From positions 3,596,001 to 3,660,000 of the forward strand of contig NC_003228.3 in assembly GCF_000025985.1 (NCBI RefSeq): DNA of 64,000 nucleotides, given 5' to 3'. The notes under the pieces were generated by a model. That model was not told the DNA's origin and did no database searches. It saw only the letters and a list, made by a program, of their open reading frames with translations. Each line of letters opens with the position of its first letter. Position 1 is the stretch's first letter. The stretch is from Bacteroides fragilis NCTC 9343 (lineage in GTDB: Bacteria > Bacteroidota > Bacteroidia > Bacteroidales > Bacteroidaceae). The translations under genes were made by a program, and so were the position numbers. Shown piece after piece: positions 42,839 through 51,529 of this stretch.

Positions 42839-43879
42839 ATGCTACATCATTCATCGAGAATCTCCCCCAAGACACGTTTTTGCCTGAAGTTGCTTTTACT
42901 GATCCTGCCGCTGATCCCGATAGTGGTTGTCTATTTTATGTTTGATCCTTATAGGGTATTACACCCCTACAAACGATTCGATGACTCTCCCATGCTACTC
43001 AACGAAGCCCATGTGGGATGGCAGAATTATCTGCAGAATCGCGATTCGATAGTCTATAACTCCTTTATACTCGGCAACTCCTGTACCATGGCATTCCTGA
43101 CAGGAGAATGGGAAAAATACCTGGATAAGAACGACCATGCCGTACGCTTCTATGACAACGGAGAAAGCCTGGGCGGCGTCCGTCAAAAGCTTCAGCTGCT
43201 CGACTCTGTAGGTGCACCCCTGAAAAATATACTGATCGTTCTGGATAAAAAATCACTGGACAAAAACGCTCCTTTATCGGGCAACAATCATCTGTTTTCG
43301 GCCGAAGCAGCCGGCATCAGCCAATTGGGATTCCAGTTGAGATTCCTGCAGGAGTTCCTTTATCCGGACAGAATGATTCCTTACATAGATTATCTAATCC
43401 GACATAAGTATGCTCCTTATATGAAAGGGGTTATAAATCCGGGAGATCCCGTCAGGGAGCCTTACACGAACAATTTTATCAATCCCAGAGAAAAAGAGAT
43501 CGCGCAAGATGGCGAAATATACTGGAGCCGTCATGAAAAAGAATTCAAGAAGCGAACGAATGCGGGTATGGAAGAACTTCCTGTTATATTTGCCAGCCAG
43601 ATTCAGGTACTTCGCTCCATCAAAAAAATCTGCGATAAGCACCACACGAACCTGAAGTTCATTATCGGTCCGGATTACTATCAGAAAAAGACCAGCCGGG
43701 AAGACATAAAAATATTGAAGGCTATACTGGGTGATTCCGCTGTCTGGGATTTCACGGGAATCAACGAATACACAGCCGACATACATCATTATTACGAACC
43801 CGGTCATTATCGTCCGCTGCTGGGAGCACGCTTACTGAAAGCCATTTATCAGGATCAAGACACCTGCCACAGGCAATAA
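42839..43879 (+). CDS. DltD-like membrane-anchored SGNH-type protein
   Basis: The 346-residue protein has one N-terminal membrane helix (LKLLLLILPLIPIVVVYFMF) and an extracytoplasmic domain. NSFILGNSCTMAF resembles the first SGNH/GDSL block with a Gly-Asn-Ser nucleophile, and GHYRPLLGARLLKAI near the end may hold the catalytic His region, preceded by DIHHYYEPGHY. This plan is that of DltD or AlgX-like proteins acting with MBOAT enzymes. The similarity is weak, so transfer of the acyl or alanyl group to a periplasmic glycan is inference from position. Confidence 0.68.
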   Translation: MLHHSSRISPKTRFCLKLLLLILPLIPIVVVYFMFDPYRVLHPYKRFDDSPMLLNEAHVGWQNYLQNRDSIVYNSFILGNSCTMAFLTGEWEKYLDKNDHAVRFYDNGESLGGVRQKLQLLDSVGAPLKNILIVLDKKSLDKNAPLSGNNHLFSAEAAGISQLGFQLRFLQEFLYPDRMIPYIDYLIRHKYAPYMKGVINPGDPVREPYTNNFINPREKEIAQDGEIYWSRHEKEFKKRTNAGMEELPVIFASQIQVLRSIKKICDKHHTNLKFIIGPDYYQKKTSREDIKILKAILGDSAVWDFTGINEYTADIHHYYEPGHYRPLLGARLLKAIYQDQDTCHRQ

Positions 43880-43983
43880 AAGTTCCTCCCATAACAGTAG
43901 CACACACAGAAGAAGAGCATCCTCGATCCGAAAGAAATAATTAGATCAAAGAAAACAATTATATCACATTAAAAACTTAGATT

Positions 43984-44376
43984 ATGAAAAAGATTTTATT
44001 ATTGCTATCCGTCTGTATTTCATTTTCATCATGCTGTACATTATTCAGCAGTTCCAAACAAGATATCACCTTTACGGGAATGAATGGAACTAAAATCTAC
44101 GAAGCATCGACCAAACAGAAAATAGCGGAAATCAAAGAAGACAATAGTGTCACTGTACAAATCAAAAAGAAAAGGGAAGACAAACAACTAGTAGCCAAAA
44201 AGGAAGGGTACCAAACGACTCCCTTTGTCCTGGAATCTACATTTAACAATGCCTGCCTGTGGAACATTCTATTTTGGCCGGGCTTTCTGGTAGATTTGGG
44301 TACGCAAAAGATGAACAAATGGGATAACACAATTATCAATATCGAAATGGAGAAAGAAAATACAGAAAACAAATGA
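43984..44376 (+). CDS. Small lipoprotein with PEGA-like domain
   Basis: A 130-residue protein with a signal peptide ending in SFSSCC (lipidated Cys). The body contains KKKREDKQLVAKKEGYQTTP, a PEGA-like beta phrase, and a hydrophobic ACLWNILFWPGFLVDLGTQK, which is typical of a group of Bacteroidota lipoproteins of unknown role. It is 104 bp after the DltD-like gene and could belong to that transcript or be independent. Confidence 0.7.
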   Translation: MKKILLLLSVCISFSSCCTLFSSSKQDITFTGMNGTKIYEASTKQKIAEIKEDNSVTVQIKKKREDKQLVAKKEGYQTTPFVLESTFNNACLWNILFWPGFLVDLGTQKMNKWDNTIINIEMEKENTENK

Positions 44377-44464
44377 TCAAACTATAATTTCGCATGGCAC
44401 TCTTCTCCTTCCACGGAGGGAGTCGCCATACGGAATCATGCGACCTACAAGGAAGGCATAATTC

Positions 44465-44545
44465 ACCACAAGGCAACACAGAGTTTTTTATAAAAGTTCT
44501 TTAGAGAATAAATCTACTCTGTGAGACTCTGTGCTACTCCGTTGT
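44465..44545. repeat. Imperfect inverted repeat between convergent genes
   Basis: ACCACAAGGCAACACAGAGT (44465-44484) faces ACTCTGTGAGACTCTGTGCT and the following bases (44516-44545). It is a degenerate member of the CACAGA-type repeat family at a convergent gene junction and probably has a terminator role. Confidence 0.55.
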
Positions 44546-44568
44546 ATATACGAGTTTCGGCACACTCT

Positions 44569-45150
44569 CTATAGTTGTTTCAATTCTCTGTATAATTTCT
44601 GAATGGGAAGTCCCATTACATTGAAGTAGCTGCCGGATATGGATTCTACTCCGACAAAACCGATCCACTCCTGCACACCATACGAACCGGCTTTGTCCAT
44701 GGGCTGATAGTGATCGACATAATAAGCGATTTCATCTTCATCAAGAATCGCAAAACGGACATCCGTCACGGCAGCGAAACATTTTTGCCATTCTCGGGTA
44801 GTGAGACACACACCGGTAATCACTTGGTGCGATTTACCGGAGAGGCTCCGCAACATCTCTATGGCATCCTGCCTTCCGACAGGTTTGCCGAGCGCTTTGC
44901 CTTCATGCCAGACAATGGTATCGGCTGTGATCAAAAGCTCTTCCGGTCCGATCATCGACTGATAGGCGGCTGCCTTCTCACGGGCTATGAAAAGAGGAAT
45001 CTCTTCACCTTGCAACGTATCGGGATAAGATTCGTCCACATCCGGCAAAGTTTTTACTACATAATCGACACCCAAGCCCGTCATCAGCTCTTTCCGACGC
45101 GGAGAATTAGAGGCCAATACGATTTTATAACGATCTAAGTTAGCAAGCAT
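44569..45150 (-). CDS. maf: Maf-family nucleoside triphosphate pyrophosphatase
   Basis: The 193-residue enzyme hydrolyses non-canonical or m5U/pseudouridine/dTTP nucleotides to monophosphates. It has LASNSPRRKELM at the N-terminus, LLITADTIVWHEGKALGKP with the catalytic Asp, and WIGFVGVESISGSYFNVMGL at the C-terminus. The start at 45150 (MLANLDRYKI) is chosen; the frame is open 48 codons further up but that part overlaps the KdsC-like gene. It is last in a five-gene minus-strand run. Confidence 0.95.
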   Translation of the reverse strand: MLANLDRYKIVLASNSPRRKELMTGLGVDYVVKTLPDVDESYPDTLQGEEIPLFIAREKAAAYQSMIGPEELLITADTIVWHEGKALGKPVGRQDAIEMLRSLSGKSHQVITGVCLTTREWQKCFAAVTDVRFAILDEDEIAYYVDHYQPMDKAGSYGVQEWIGFVGVESISGSYFNVMGLPIQKLYRELKQL

Positions 45151-45181
45151 ACTGATAAATAAATAAGGTATATACTGGAAA

Positions 45182-45703
45182 TCACCATCCGAAAGCATCA
45201 TCGGACAACCATTGGCCTTGTGCTTTAAGCACCTGCTCCACCACATCGCGTCCACAGCCGTATCCTCCATCGGCATATGAAATGTAACGGGCAATCGCTT
45301 TCACCTCGGGAACCGCATCTTTGGGACAACAAGGCAATCCGCACTCACGCATCACTTCCATATCGGGAACGTCATCGCCCATGTAGAGTATCTCCTCGTC
45401 CGTAAGTCCGTGTTTGTCACGGAAACCACGATAATCGTGTATCTTCACCGCAGAGCCGAAGTACAGATCGGATACCCCCAACCCGATAAAACGTTTCCGC
45501 ACGACATCGCTCCGCCCACCTGTAATAATAGCGATACGAAGCCCTTTTTTTACGGCCAATTGGATGGCATAACCGTCTTTTACATTTACCGTACGCATCG
45601 GTTCACCCGACGGATGCAAAGGGATGACATTGGCGCTCAGCACTCCGTCTACATCAAAAACAAGTGCTTTTATCCGGGTAAGGTCGTAATTGATTGTGCT
45701 CAT
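45182..45703 (-). CDS. KdsC-like HAD phosphatase
   Basis: The 173-residue HAD phosphatase has [11 protein letters not shown] (nucleophile Asp), AIITGGRS (motif II), and [13 protein letters not shown] (motif IV), without a cap domain. This fits 3-deoxy-D-manno-octulosonate-8-phosphate phosphatases, which act in lipopolysaccharide core synthesis. No kdsA or kdsB gene is adjacent. It is 31 bp from maf and 20 bp from the DUF2520 gene. Confidence 0.9.
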   Translation of the reverse strand: MSTINYDLTRIKALVFDVDGVLSANVIPLHPSGEPMRTVNVKDGYAIQLAVKKGLRIAIITGGRSDVVRKRFIGLGVSDLYFGSAVKIHDYRGFRDKHGLTDEEILYMGDDVPDMEVMRECGLPCCPKDAVPEVKAIARYISYADGGYGCGRDVVEQVLKAQGQWLSDDAFGW

Positions 45704-45723
45704 TTTTATTTAATGTTTCGGGA

Positions 45724-46515
45724 TTATTGTCTTTCGTGAATGCTTCGGCTAAGCAACTCGTATAACCGCTGCATGGCAGGATCATCGGCAAGCATCCGCA
45801 AGTGATTGCCGATCACATTCTCGTCATAACGGATGGCCGGCCCGGTCTGGGCCGTCTTAGGTTCCAGTTCGTGCACCTTACGGGCGGTTTCATCAATCAA
45901 CGGCAACATCACGTCAAACGGCAGATTGTATTTCTTAAGCAACTCGGCAGCAAGGGCATACATGTGATTGGTGAAATTACATGTAAACACGGCAGCCAAG
46001 TGGAGACTTTTACGCTGCTCCGAGTCGGCATCGTACACACGGTTGGACAGTGTAGAGGCAATGGCTTTCAGAAACGCGGCATCTTCTGTCGAAGAAGCCT
46101 CTATGAAGAAAGGAATCTCCTTAAAATCTACCTCCCGCTGCTTGCTGAAAGTCTGCATGGGATAGAACACACCGTAATGCGGGACATGTCCTTCCCAGAC
46201 ATTCATCGGGATGCTACCTGCCGTATGCACCATCAATGCCTCTTCCCGCTTACCTTCGACAATGCCCTGAAGAAGTTCGGCAAAGGCGGAATCTTTCAGT
46301 GAAACAATATACAGCTTCGCATACGGGTTCACCTCTGCGAGGTCTGTCGTATATTCGGCTTCCACTTTCTGTGCCAGCTCGCGGGCCGACTCTTCCGTAC
46401 GGCTATACACCTGTACGATACGAAATCCTTTCCGATATAAGGCTTTTGCCAGATTAGTGGCAAGATTTCCGGCACCGATCAATACGATCGGCGTATCTTC
46501 TATACTTCTTTTCAT
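45724..46515 (-). CDS. DUF2520/Rossmann-fold NAD(P)-binding protein
   Basis: The 263-residue protein has an N-terminal Rossmann fold with IVLIGAGNLATNLAKAL and a C-terminal helical DUF2520 domain (LHLAAVFTCNFTNHMYALAA). It is like ProC/F420-dependent oxidoreductase-type proteins; the reaction is unknown. The start at 46515 overlaps the upstream gene stop as ATGA; the longer open frame would run through that gene. Confidence 0.88.
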   Translation of the reverse strand: MKRSIEDTPIVLIGAGNLATNLAKALYRKGFRIVQVYSRTEESARELAQKVEAEYTTDLAEVNPYAKLYIVSLKDSAFAELLQGIVEGKREEALMVHTAGSIPMNVWEGHVPHYGVFYPMQTFSKQREVDFKEIPFFIEASSTEDAAFLKAIASTLSNRVYDADSEQRKSLHLAAVFTCNFTNHMYALAAELLKKYNLPFDVMLPLIDETARKVHELEPKTAQTGPAIRYDENVIGNHLRMLADDPAMQRLYELLSRSIHERQ

Positions 46516-46844
46516 CGTGTTGAAATCAAATACAATATACCTCCGATTATCAATAAAGCCAAAGGCAGCAGATAACCGGACATCGAACCAAGCAACGAAA
46601 CAATCAGGCCGATGTTCAGCACCAACCACAATCCGAGCAATACCAAGCCGACGGATTTATCCCGCTTAATAAACAGGAAAATCACCGCAGTGTAAAGCAA
46701 AAGATTATCCTTATTCATCACCCAAGGTATCCCCAAAGTGGAAAAGTGTATCAGTTTGTCGATCAGATAGAGCACCCCTATCACAATAAGGGTGACTGCC
46801 GTGGCTTTGTAGGTATCTTTATTGTTTGCTTTTACTGCACTCAC
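46512..46844 (-). CDS. Small integral membrane protein, unknown
   Basis: A 110-residue protein with four hydrophobic stretches (VTLIVIGVLYLIDKL, LLLYTAVIFLFI, GLVLLGLWLVLNIGLIVSLL and LLPLALLIIGGILYLI) and no signal for export. No function is recognised. Its stop overlaps the DUF2520 start by 4 bases and it starts 2 bp after the nitroreductase stop. Confidence 0.8.
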   Translation of the reverse strand: MSAVKANNKDTYKATAVTLIVIGVLYLIDKLIHFSTLGIPWVMNKDNLLLYTAVIFLFIKRDKSVGLVLLGLWLVLNIGLIVSLLGSMSGYLLPLALLIIGGILYLISTR

Positions 46845-46846
46845 CG

Positions 46847-47383
46847 TTACTTACCTCCGAACTTATTAATATGGATTTTTTCCCATTGCAAATGGTCTTC
46901 ATTAAAGGGTTTACGTTCCATCCCTTTATGCCCGATCGCTATGACGGACAACACCTGCAACTGCAAAGGAATGTCGAGCACACCGCGCACAAATTCATCG
47001 GAAGGCATCCCGGTGGCAGTATATCGCTCACGCACCTGCACCCAGCAACTTCCCAACCCCAAGTCTTCGGCCTGAAGCTGAATCATAATAGAGGCAATGG
47101 AAGCGTCCTCAATCCATACATCGCTCGCCAAGGGATCGGCAGTAACGACAATGGCCAATGCCGCGTCGGCAATAAAGGCCGAAGCCTGCTCTTTGCAATG
47201 TGAAAGTTCACCGAGCAACTTTTTATCATCGACTGCGATAAACTGCCAGCTGTTACTGCGCTTTGAAGTAGGAGCCATCAGGGCCGCTTTCAGCAAAGCG
47301 ACTACATCTTCCTGAGAAAGTTCTTCTCCGGTAAATTTCCGCATGCTGCGGCGATTTTTTATTAGTTCACTGAAATTTTCCAT
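46847..47383 (-). CDS. Nitroreductase-family FMN oxidoreductase
   Basis: The 178-residue protein fits the nitroreductase fold: IKNRRSMRKFTGEELSQEDV (FMN-binding Arg residues), ALMAPTSKRSNSWQFIAVDD, and AEDLGLGSCWVQVRERY. These enzymes use NAD(P)H to reduce nitro groups, quinones or flavin. The natural substrate is unknown. It is the first gene of the run that ends with maf. Confidence 0.94.
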   Translation of the reverse strand: MENFSELIKNRRSMRKFTGEELSQEDVVALLKAALMAPTSKRSNSWQFIAVDDKKLLGELSHCKEQASAFIADAALAIVVTADPLASDVWIEDASIASIMIQLQAEDLGLGSCWVQVRERYTATGMPSDEFVRGVLDIPLQLQVLSVIAIGHKGMERKPFNEDHLQWEKIHINKFGGK

Positions 47384-47549
47384 GTATCTATACTTTGCAT
47401 TATTTGAATATACCGCCAGTCACCATAGAATGCACAAACACACGCGAACCAAGGTACCACCCGGCATGCCCGTCTACATAAGGTATGCCCTGCAGGACTT
47501 TGCATGAATCGGCGCGCTCCGTGGCGATTCGGGCGCAAAGATAGGCAAT

Positions 47550-48098
47550 TTATTCCACTCTCGTCAACTCGCCGGTCAGTGAATCGATGATAAAACCATG
47601 CACCCGGACATCTTTCGGAATAAGCGGATGGTTCTCTATGGAACGAACCGTGCCCCTGACGGACTTCACCGGATCGTCGAATCCGCCCAGCCACGAATTA
47701 AAATCGACCCCGCAGTAGCGTATCATGTCGATTGTTTCGGACTTGATTCCCCGCTTTTTCATGTGAGTTATCATTTCGTCGCTGTTCATGTGGCAAGCAC
47801 CGCAATCGGAATGGGCAATGACCATCACTTCTTCTACTCCCAACTCGATGATGGCCACCAGCAGACTACGGATGACACTGCCGAAAGGATGGGAAATGAC
47901 GGCACCGGCATTCTTTATAATCTTTACGTCTCCATTGTGAATCCCCAAAGCGGCGGGCAACAGTTCTGTCAGACGGGTATCCATACAGGAAAGGATAGCG
48001 ATTTTCTTATCAGGATACTTGTTAGTGATATACTTTTCGTATCCCCTGTTCTCAACGAACTTTTTGTTGAATTCAAGAATTTCTTCTAACATAATCAA
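47550..48098 (-). CDS. Beta-class carbonic anhydrase
   Basis: The 182-residue zinc enzyme interconverts CO2 and bicarbonate. Zinc ligands are Cys38, His96 and Cys99 (LSCMDTR and AHSDCGAC), with the Asp40-Arg42 dyad. It is short, as in the bacterial type with a compact C-terminus. Bicarbonate is useful to Bacteroides for carboxylation of phosphoenolpyruvate to succinate. An alternative start is Met3 (48092). Its promoter is at 48125-48156, divergent from the FemAB-like gene. Confidence 0.95.
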   Translation of the reverse strand: MIMLEEILEFNKKFVENRGYEKYITNKYPDKKIAILSCMDTRLTELLPAALGIHNGDVKIIKNAGAVISHPFGSVIRSLLVAIIELGVEEVMVIAHSDCGACHMNSDEMITHMKKRGIKSETIDMIRYCGVDFNSWLGGFDDPVKSVRGTVRSIENHPLIPKDVRVHGFIIDSLTGELTRVE

Positions 48099-48124
48099 AA
48101 ACGGATTTTATTGTAGTATCTCCA

Positions 48125-48156
48125 CAAAGATAGTCACAAAACGACAGCTCAACAAA
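48125..48156 (-). promoter_or_regulatory. Promoter of carbonic anhydrase
   Basis: The minus strand has TTTG (48153-48156) and TATCTTTG (48125-48132), with a 20-nt spacer, a very good match to the Bacteroides -33/-7 consensus. Confidence 0.75.
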
Positions 48157-48171
48157 ATAAGCCCTGCAAAT

Positions 48172-48202
48172 GTTGTAAAGAGAAATAAAAAATGTAAATT
48201 TG
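48172..48202 (+). promoter_or_regulatory. Promoter of the FemAB-like gene
   Basis: GTTG (48172-48175) and TAAATTTG (48195-48202) are 19 nt apart. The -7 element ends only 7 bp before the ATG at 48210, so the mRNA would be almost leaderless. Confidence 0.55.
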
Positions 48203-48209
48203 TCCCGAT

Positions 48210-49193
48210 ATGCCATTAAAACTGACTACATATTACCAAGGGAGTGAGATTCCGGATTTTCCCGGAACCAATACGTTTCATTCGAAAGAGTTATTTCAGA
48301 TCTACGAAGAAACTCCGGGCTACACCCCACTCCTGATTATGGCTTCGGAAGACGGAAAACCCGTTGCGCGACTGCTTGCTGCCATCCGCAAAAGCATCCG
48401 CATGTTTCCTCCCGCTTTCATCAAACGCTGCGAAATCTATGGCACGGGCGAATATCTGACAGCGGAAGCCGACAAGGAAAGGATATTCGGCGAAATGCTG
48501 GAGCACCTCACCACGGAGGCTTTGCGGAACTCGTTTCTGATAGAATTCCGCAATCTGGAGAACGCCATGTTCGGCTACAAATATTTCCGGTCCAACAGAT
48601 ACTTCCCTGTCAACTGGCTGCGGGTACGAAACTCGCTTCACGGCATCGAAAACGCCGAACAACGTTTCAGCCCCTCCCGTATCCGCCAGATCAAAAAAGG
48701 CCTGAAAAATGGAGCAAAAGTAGACGAGGCACGTACGGTAGAAGAGATACGCGAATTTTCGAATATGCTGAGGCATCTCTATTCGTCCCGCATCCGTAAA
48801 CATTTTCCCAACATCATCTTTTTCCAGCACATGGACACCCGGCTGATTCACAGCCGGCAGGCAAAGATTTTCATCGTCCGCTACAAAGACAAAATTATCG
48901 GAGGATCTGCCTGTATCTATTCGGGAAACGATGCCTATCTCTGGTTTTCGGGAGGTATGCGAAAGACCTATGCCTTGCAATACCCGGGTATACTGGCTGT
49001 ATGGAAAGCCCTCCAGGATGCCCATCAAAACGGATTCCGCCACATGGAGTTCATGGACGCCGGACTCCCATTTAAGAAGCACGGCTATCGTGACTTCGTG
49101 CTCCGCTTCGGTGGCAAGCAAAGCAGCACCCGGCGATGGTTCCGTTTCCGCTGGCAATGGCTGAACGACCTGCTGATCAAAATATACGTCTGA
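48210..49193 (+). CDS. FemAB/GNAT-like acyltransferase
   Basis: The 327-residue protein has the C-terminal GNAT/FemAB fold with IIGGSACIYSGNDAYLWFSG, YALQYPGILAVWKAL and FRHMEFMDAGLP, followed by a basic end. FemAB-like proteins move amino acids from tRNA or acetyl groups from CoA to peptidoglycan or other acceptors. The acceptor is unknown here. It is a single gene divergent from carbonic anhydrase. Confidence 0.78.
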   Translation: MPLKLTTYYQGSEIPDFPGTNTFHSKELFQIYEETPGYTPLLIMASEDGKPVARLLAAIRKSIRMFPPAFIKRCEIYGTGEYLTAEADKERIFGEMLEHLTTEALRNSFLIEFRNLENAMFGYKYFRSNRYFPVNWLRVRNSLHGIENAEQRFSPSRIRQIKKGLKNGAKVDEARTVEEIREFSNMLRHLYSSRIRKHFPNIIFFQHMDTRLIHSRQAKIFIVRYKDKIIGGSACIYSGNDAYLWFSGGMRKTYALQYPGILAVWKALQDAHQNGFRHMEFMDAGLPFKKHGYRDFVLRFGGKQSSTRRWFRFRWQWLNDLLIKIYV

Positions 49194-49231
49194 ACATCCG
49201 CCTGTCTCAGGGATCAGCGCCAACCCTCTCC

Positions 49232-49308
49232 GCCTTTTAAACCACCTCCCTTAGGTTTTAAACCAACGATACCTGCCTTTTAAACCCATGCACCTTAGGT
49301 TTTAAACC
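49232..49308. repeat. Two-copy direct repeat with four TTTTAAACC-type motifs
   Basis: GCCTTTTAAACC occurs at 49232 and 49275, and CCTTAGGTTTTAAACC at 49249 and 49293, so a ~43-44 bp unit is present twice. It lies after the FemAB-like gene and before mce. Confidence 0.7.
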
Positions 49309-49425
49309 TATTTTCACCATAATTAATTGCAGAAAAATTTCTTTATTAAACAAGAATTGATTTTCTTTGTGCTGTTTTATACCATTCCGAAAAGACGATT
49401 AATACCAAAATTTAAAAATATAGTT

Positions 49426-49830
49426 ATGAAGATTTCACACATTGAACATTTGGGCATTGCCGTAAAAAGTATCGAAGAAGCCCTTCCGTATTATGAAAAC
49501 GTTTTAGGTTTGAAATGCTACAACATCGAAACTGTAGAAGATCAAAAAGTAAGAACAGCCTTCCTGAAAGTAGGTGATACCAAAATCGAATTACTGGAAC
49601 CCACATGTCCGGAAAGTACCATCGCGAAATTCATCGAAAACAAAGGTGCAGGTGTTCATCACGTGGCATTCGCCATTGAAGACGGCGTAGCCAATGCCCT
49701 AGCCGAAGCCGAAAGCAAAGAGATCCGCCTGATCGACAAAGCTCCGCGCAAAGGTGCCGAAGGCCTGAACATTGCTTTCCTTCACCCGAAATCAACTCTG
49801 GGCGTACTGACAGAACTCTGCGAACACTAA
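49426..49830 (+). CDS. mce: Methylmalonyl-CoA epimerase
   Basis: The 134-residue vicinal-oxygen-chelate enzyme converts (R)- to (S)-methylmalonyl-CoA in the succinate-propionate pathway. It has ISHIEHLGIAVKSIEEALPY (metal ligand His), then GAGVHHVAFAIEDG and LTELCEH with the other ligands. The start at 49426 is set by homology; the open frame continues 33 codons upstream without conserved residues. The decarboxylase alpha gene follows 125 bp later. Confidence 0.95.
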   Translation: MKISHIEHLGIAVKSIEEALPYYENVLGLKCYNIETVEDQKVRTAFLKVGDTKIELLEPTCPESTIAKFIENKGAGVHHVAFAIEDGVANALAEAESKEIRLIDKAPRKGAEGLNIAFLHPKSTLGVLTELCEH

Positions 49831-49844
49831 AAAGATGTACGATT

Positions 49845-49917
49845 CGGACGATCCGCGCCACGGACAAACGGAATTTTTCTTTGCATTAAATTCCCCATCC
49901 GGGTTGTCAATCGTCCG
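49845..49917. repeat. Inverted repeat between mce and the decarboxylase genes
   Basis: CGGACGAT (49845-49852) is the reverse complement of ATCGTCCG (49910-49917), with a 57-nt loop. It may be a long-range stem in the mce-mmdA intergenic RNA. Confidence 0.4.
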
Positions 49918-49955
49918 GTTGTAAATATTATAACCCTTTAAATTAAGAAAAACTC

Positions 49956-51509
49956 ATGAGTAACCAGCTTGAAAAAGTAAAAGAGCTTATTGAACTTCGT
50001 GCTCAGGCTCGTTTAGGTGGTGGCGAAAAGGCTATTGAAAAACAACACGCCAAAGGCAAATATACAGCCCGCGAGCGTATTGCACAGTTGCTTGACGAAG
50101 GTAGTTTCGAAGAACTGGATATGTTTGTTCAACACAGATGTACCAATTTCGGACAAGAGAAAAAACATTTCCTCGGCGACGGTGTGGTAACCGGTTATGG
50201 AACGATAGAAGGTAGATTAGTATATGTTTTCGCACAAGATTTCACAGTATTCGGTGGTTCACTGTCGGAAACCATGGCACAAAAGATCTGTAAAGTAATG
50301 GATATGGCCATGAAGATGGGTGCCCCTGTCATCGGTATCAACGACTCGGGTGGCGCACGTATTCAGGAAGGCATCAACGCCCTGTCCGGTTATGCTGAAA
50401 TCTTCCAGCGCAACATCATGGCTTCGGGTGTCATCCCACAGATTTCAGGTATTTTCGGTCCGTGTGCCGGCGGTGCGGTTTACTCTCCCGCCCTGACAGA
50501 CTTCACGCTGATGACGGAAGGTACATCTTACATGTTCCTCACCGGACCGGCTGTTGTGAAAACAGTAACGGGTGAAGACGTGTCTCAGGAAGATCTGGGT
50601 GGTGCAAGCGTACATGCCAGCAAGTCCGGTGTAACTCACTTCACTGCCGAAACCGGTGAAGAAGGTCTGGCGATTATTCGCAAGCTTCTCAGCTTTATTC
50701 CGCAAAACAACCTGGAAGAAGCTCCATTGGTGAACTGTACCGACCCCATCGACCGTATGGACGACCTGCTGAACGAGATCATCCCCGACAGCCCGAACAA
50801 ACCGTACGATATGTACGAAGTGATCGGCGCCATCATCGATAACGGAGAATTCCTGGAAGTACAGAAAGACTATGCGAAAAATCTTATTATCGGTTTTGCC
50901 CGTATGAACGGACAATCGGTAGGTGTGGTTGCCAATCAGCCTAAATACCTCGCCGGAGTACTCGACAGCAATGCTTCACGCAAAGGTGCACGCTTCGTTC
51001 GCTTCTGCGACGCATTCAACATTCCGCTGGTGACATTGGTAGACGTTCCGGGATTCCTTCCAGGTACGGGTCAGGAATATAATGGTGTAATCCTGCACGG
51101 AGCCAAGTTGCTGTACGCTTATGGTGAAGCCACTGTGCCCAAAGTAACTGTTACCCTGCGTAAATCTTACGGTGGTTCGCACATCGTAATGAGTTGCAAG
51201 CAACTCCACGGCGACATGAACTATGCATGGCCGACAGCCGAAATCGCCGTAATGGGCGGTGCCGGTGCAGTAGCGGTATTGTATGCCAAAGAAGCCAAAG
51301 ATCAGGAAAACCCTGCTCAATTCCTGGCAGACAAGGAAGCCGAGTACACTAAACTGTTCGCCAACCCATACAATGCAGCCAAATACGGTTACATTGACGA
51401 TGTTATCGAACCGAGAAACACTCGTTTCCGCGTGATCCGCGCCCTGCAACAGCTGCAGACCAAAAAATTAACCAACCCTGCTAAAAAGCACGGTAATATT
51501 CCATTGTAA
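49956..51509 (+). CDS. mmdA: Methylmalonyl-CoA decarboxylase / propionyl-CoA carboxylase alpha (carboxyltransferase)
   Basis: The 517-residue carboxyltransferase moves CO2 from (S)-methylmalonyl-CoA to the biotin carrier, releasing propionyl-CoA. It is a crotonase-fold enzyme with [51 protein letters not shown] and [13 protein letters not shown]. With the biotin, gamma and beta subunits encoded next, it forms the Na+-pumping decarboxylase rather than an ATP-dependent carboxylase, since no biotin carboxylase gene is nearby. Confidence 0.95.
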   Translation: MSNQLEKVKELIELRAQARLGGGEKAIEKQHAKGKYTARERIAQLLDEGSFEELDMFVQHRCTNFGQEKKHFLGDGVVTGYGTIEGRLVYVFAQDFTVFGGSLSETMAQKICKVMDMAMKMGAPVIGINDSGGARIQEGINALSGYAEIFQRNIMASGVIPQISGIFGPCAGGAVYSPALTDFTLMTEGTSYMFLTGPAVVKTVTGEDVSQEDLGGASVHASKSGVTHFTAETGEEGLAIIRKLLSFIPQNNLEEAPLVNCTDPIDRMDDLLNEIIPDSPNKPYDMYEVIGAIIDNGEFLEVQKDYAKNLIIGFARMNGQSVGVVANQPKYLAGVLDSNASRKGARFVRFCDAFNIPLVTLVDVPGFLPGTGQEYNGVILHGAKLLYAYGEATVPKVTVTLRKSYGGSHIVMSCKQLHGDMNYAWPTAEIAVMGGAGAVAVLYAKEAKDQENPAQFLADKEAEYTKLFANPYNAAKYGYIDDVIEPRNTRFRVIRALQQLQTKKLTNPAKKHGNIPL

Positions 51510-51529
51510 CAAATTAAACATCGATTGTT

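Noticed and set aside
48291..49223. Minus-strand open frame of 310 codons
   Set aside because: It is antisense to the FemAB-like gene, which has recognisable motifs and its own promoter.
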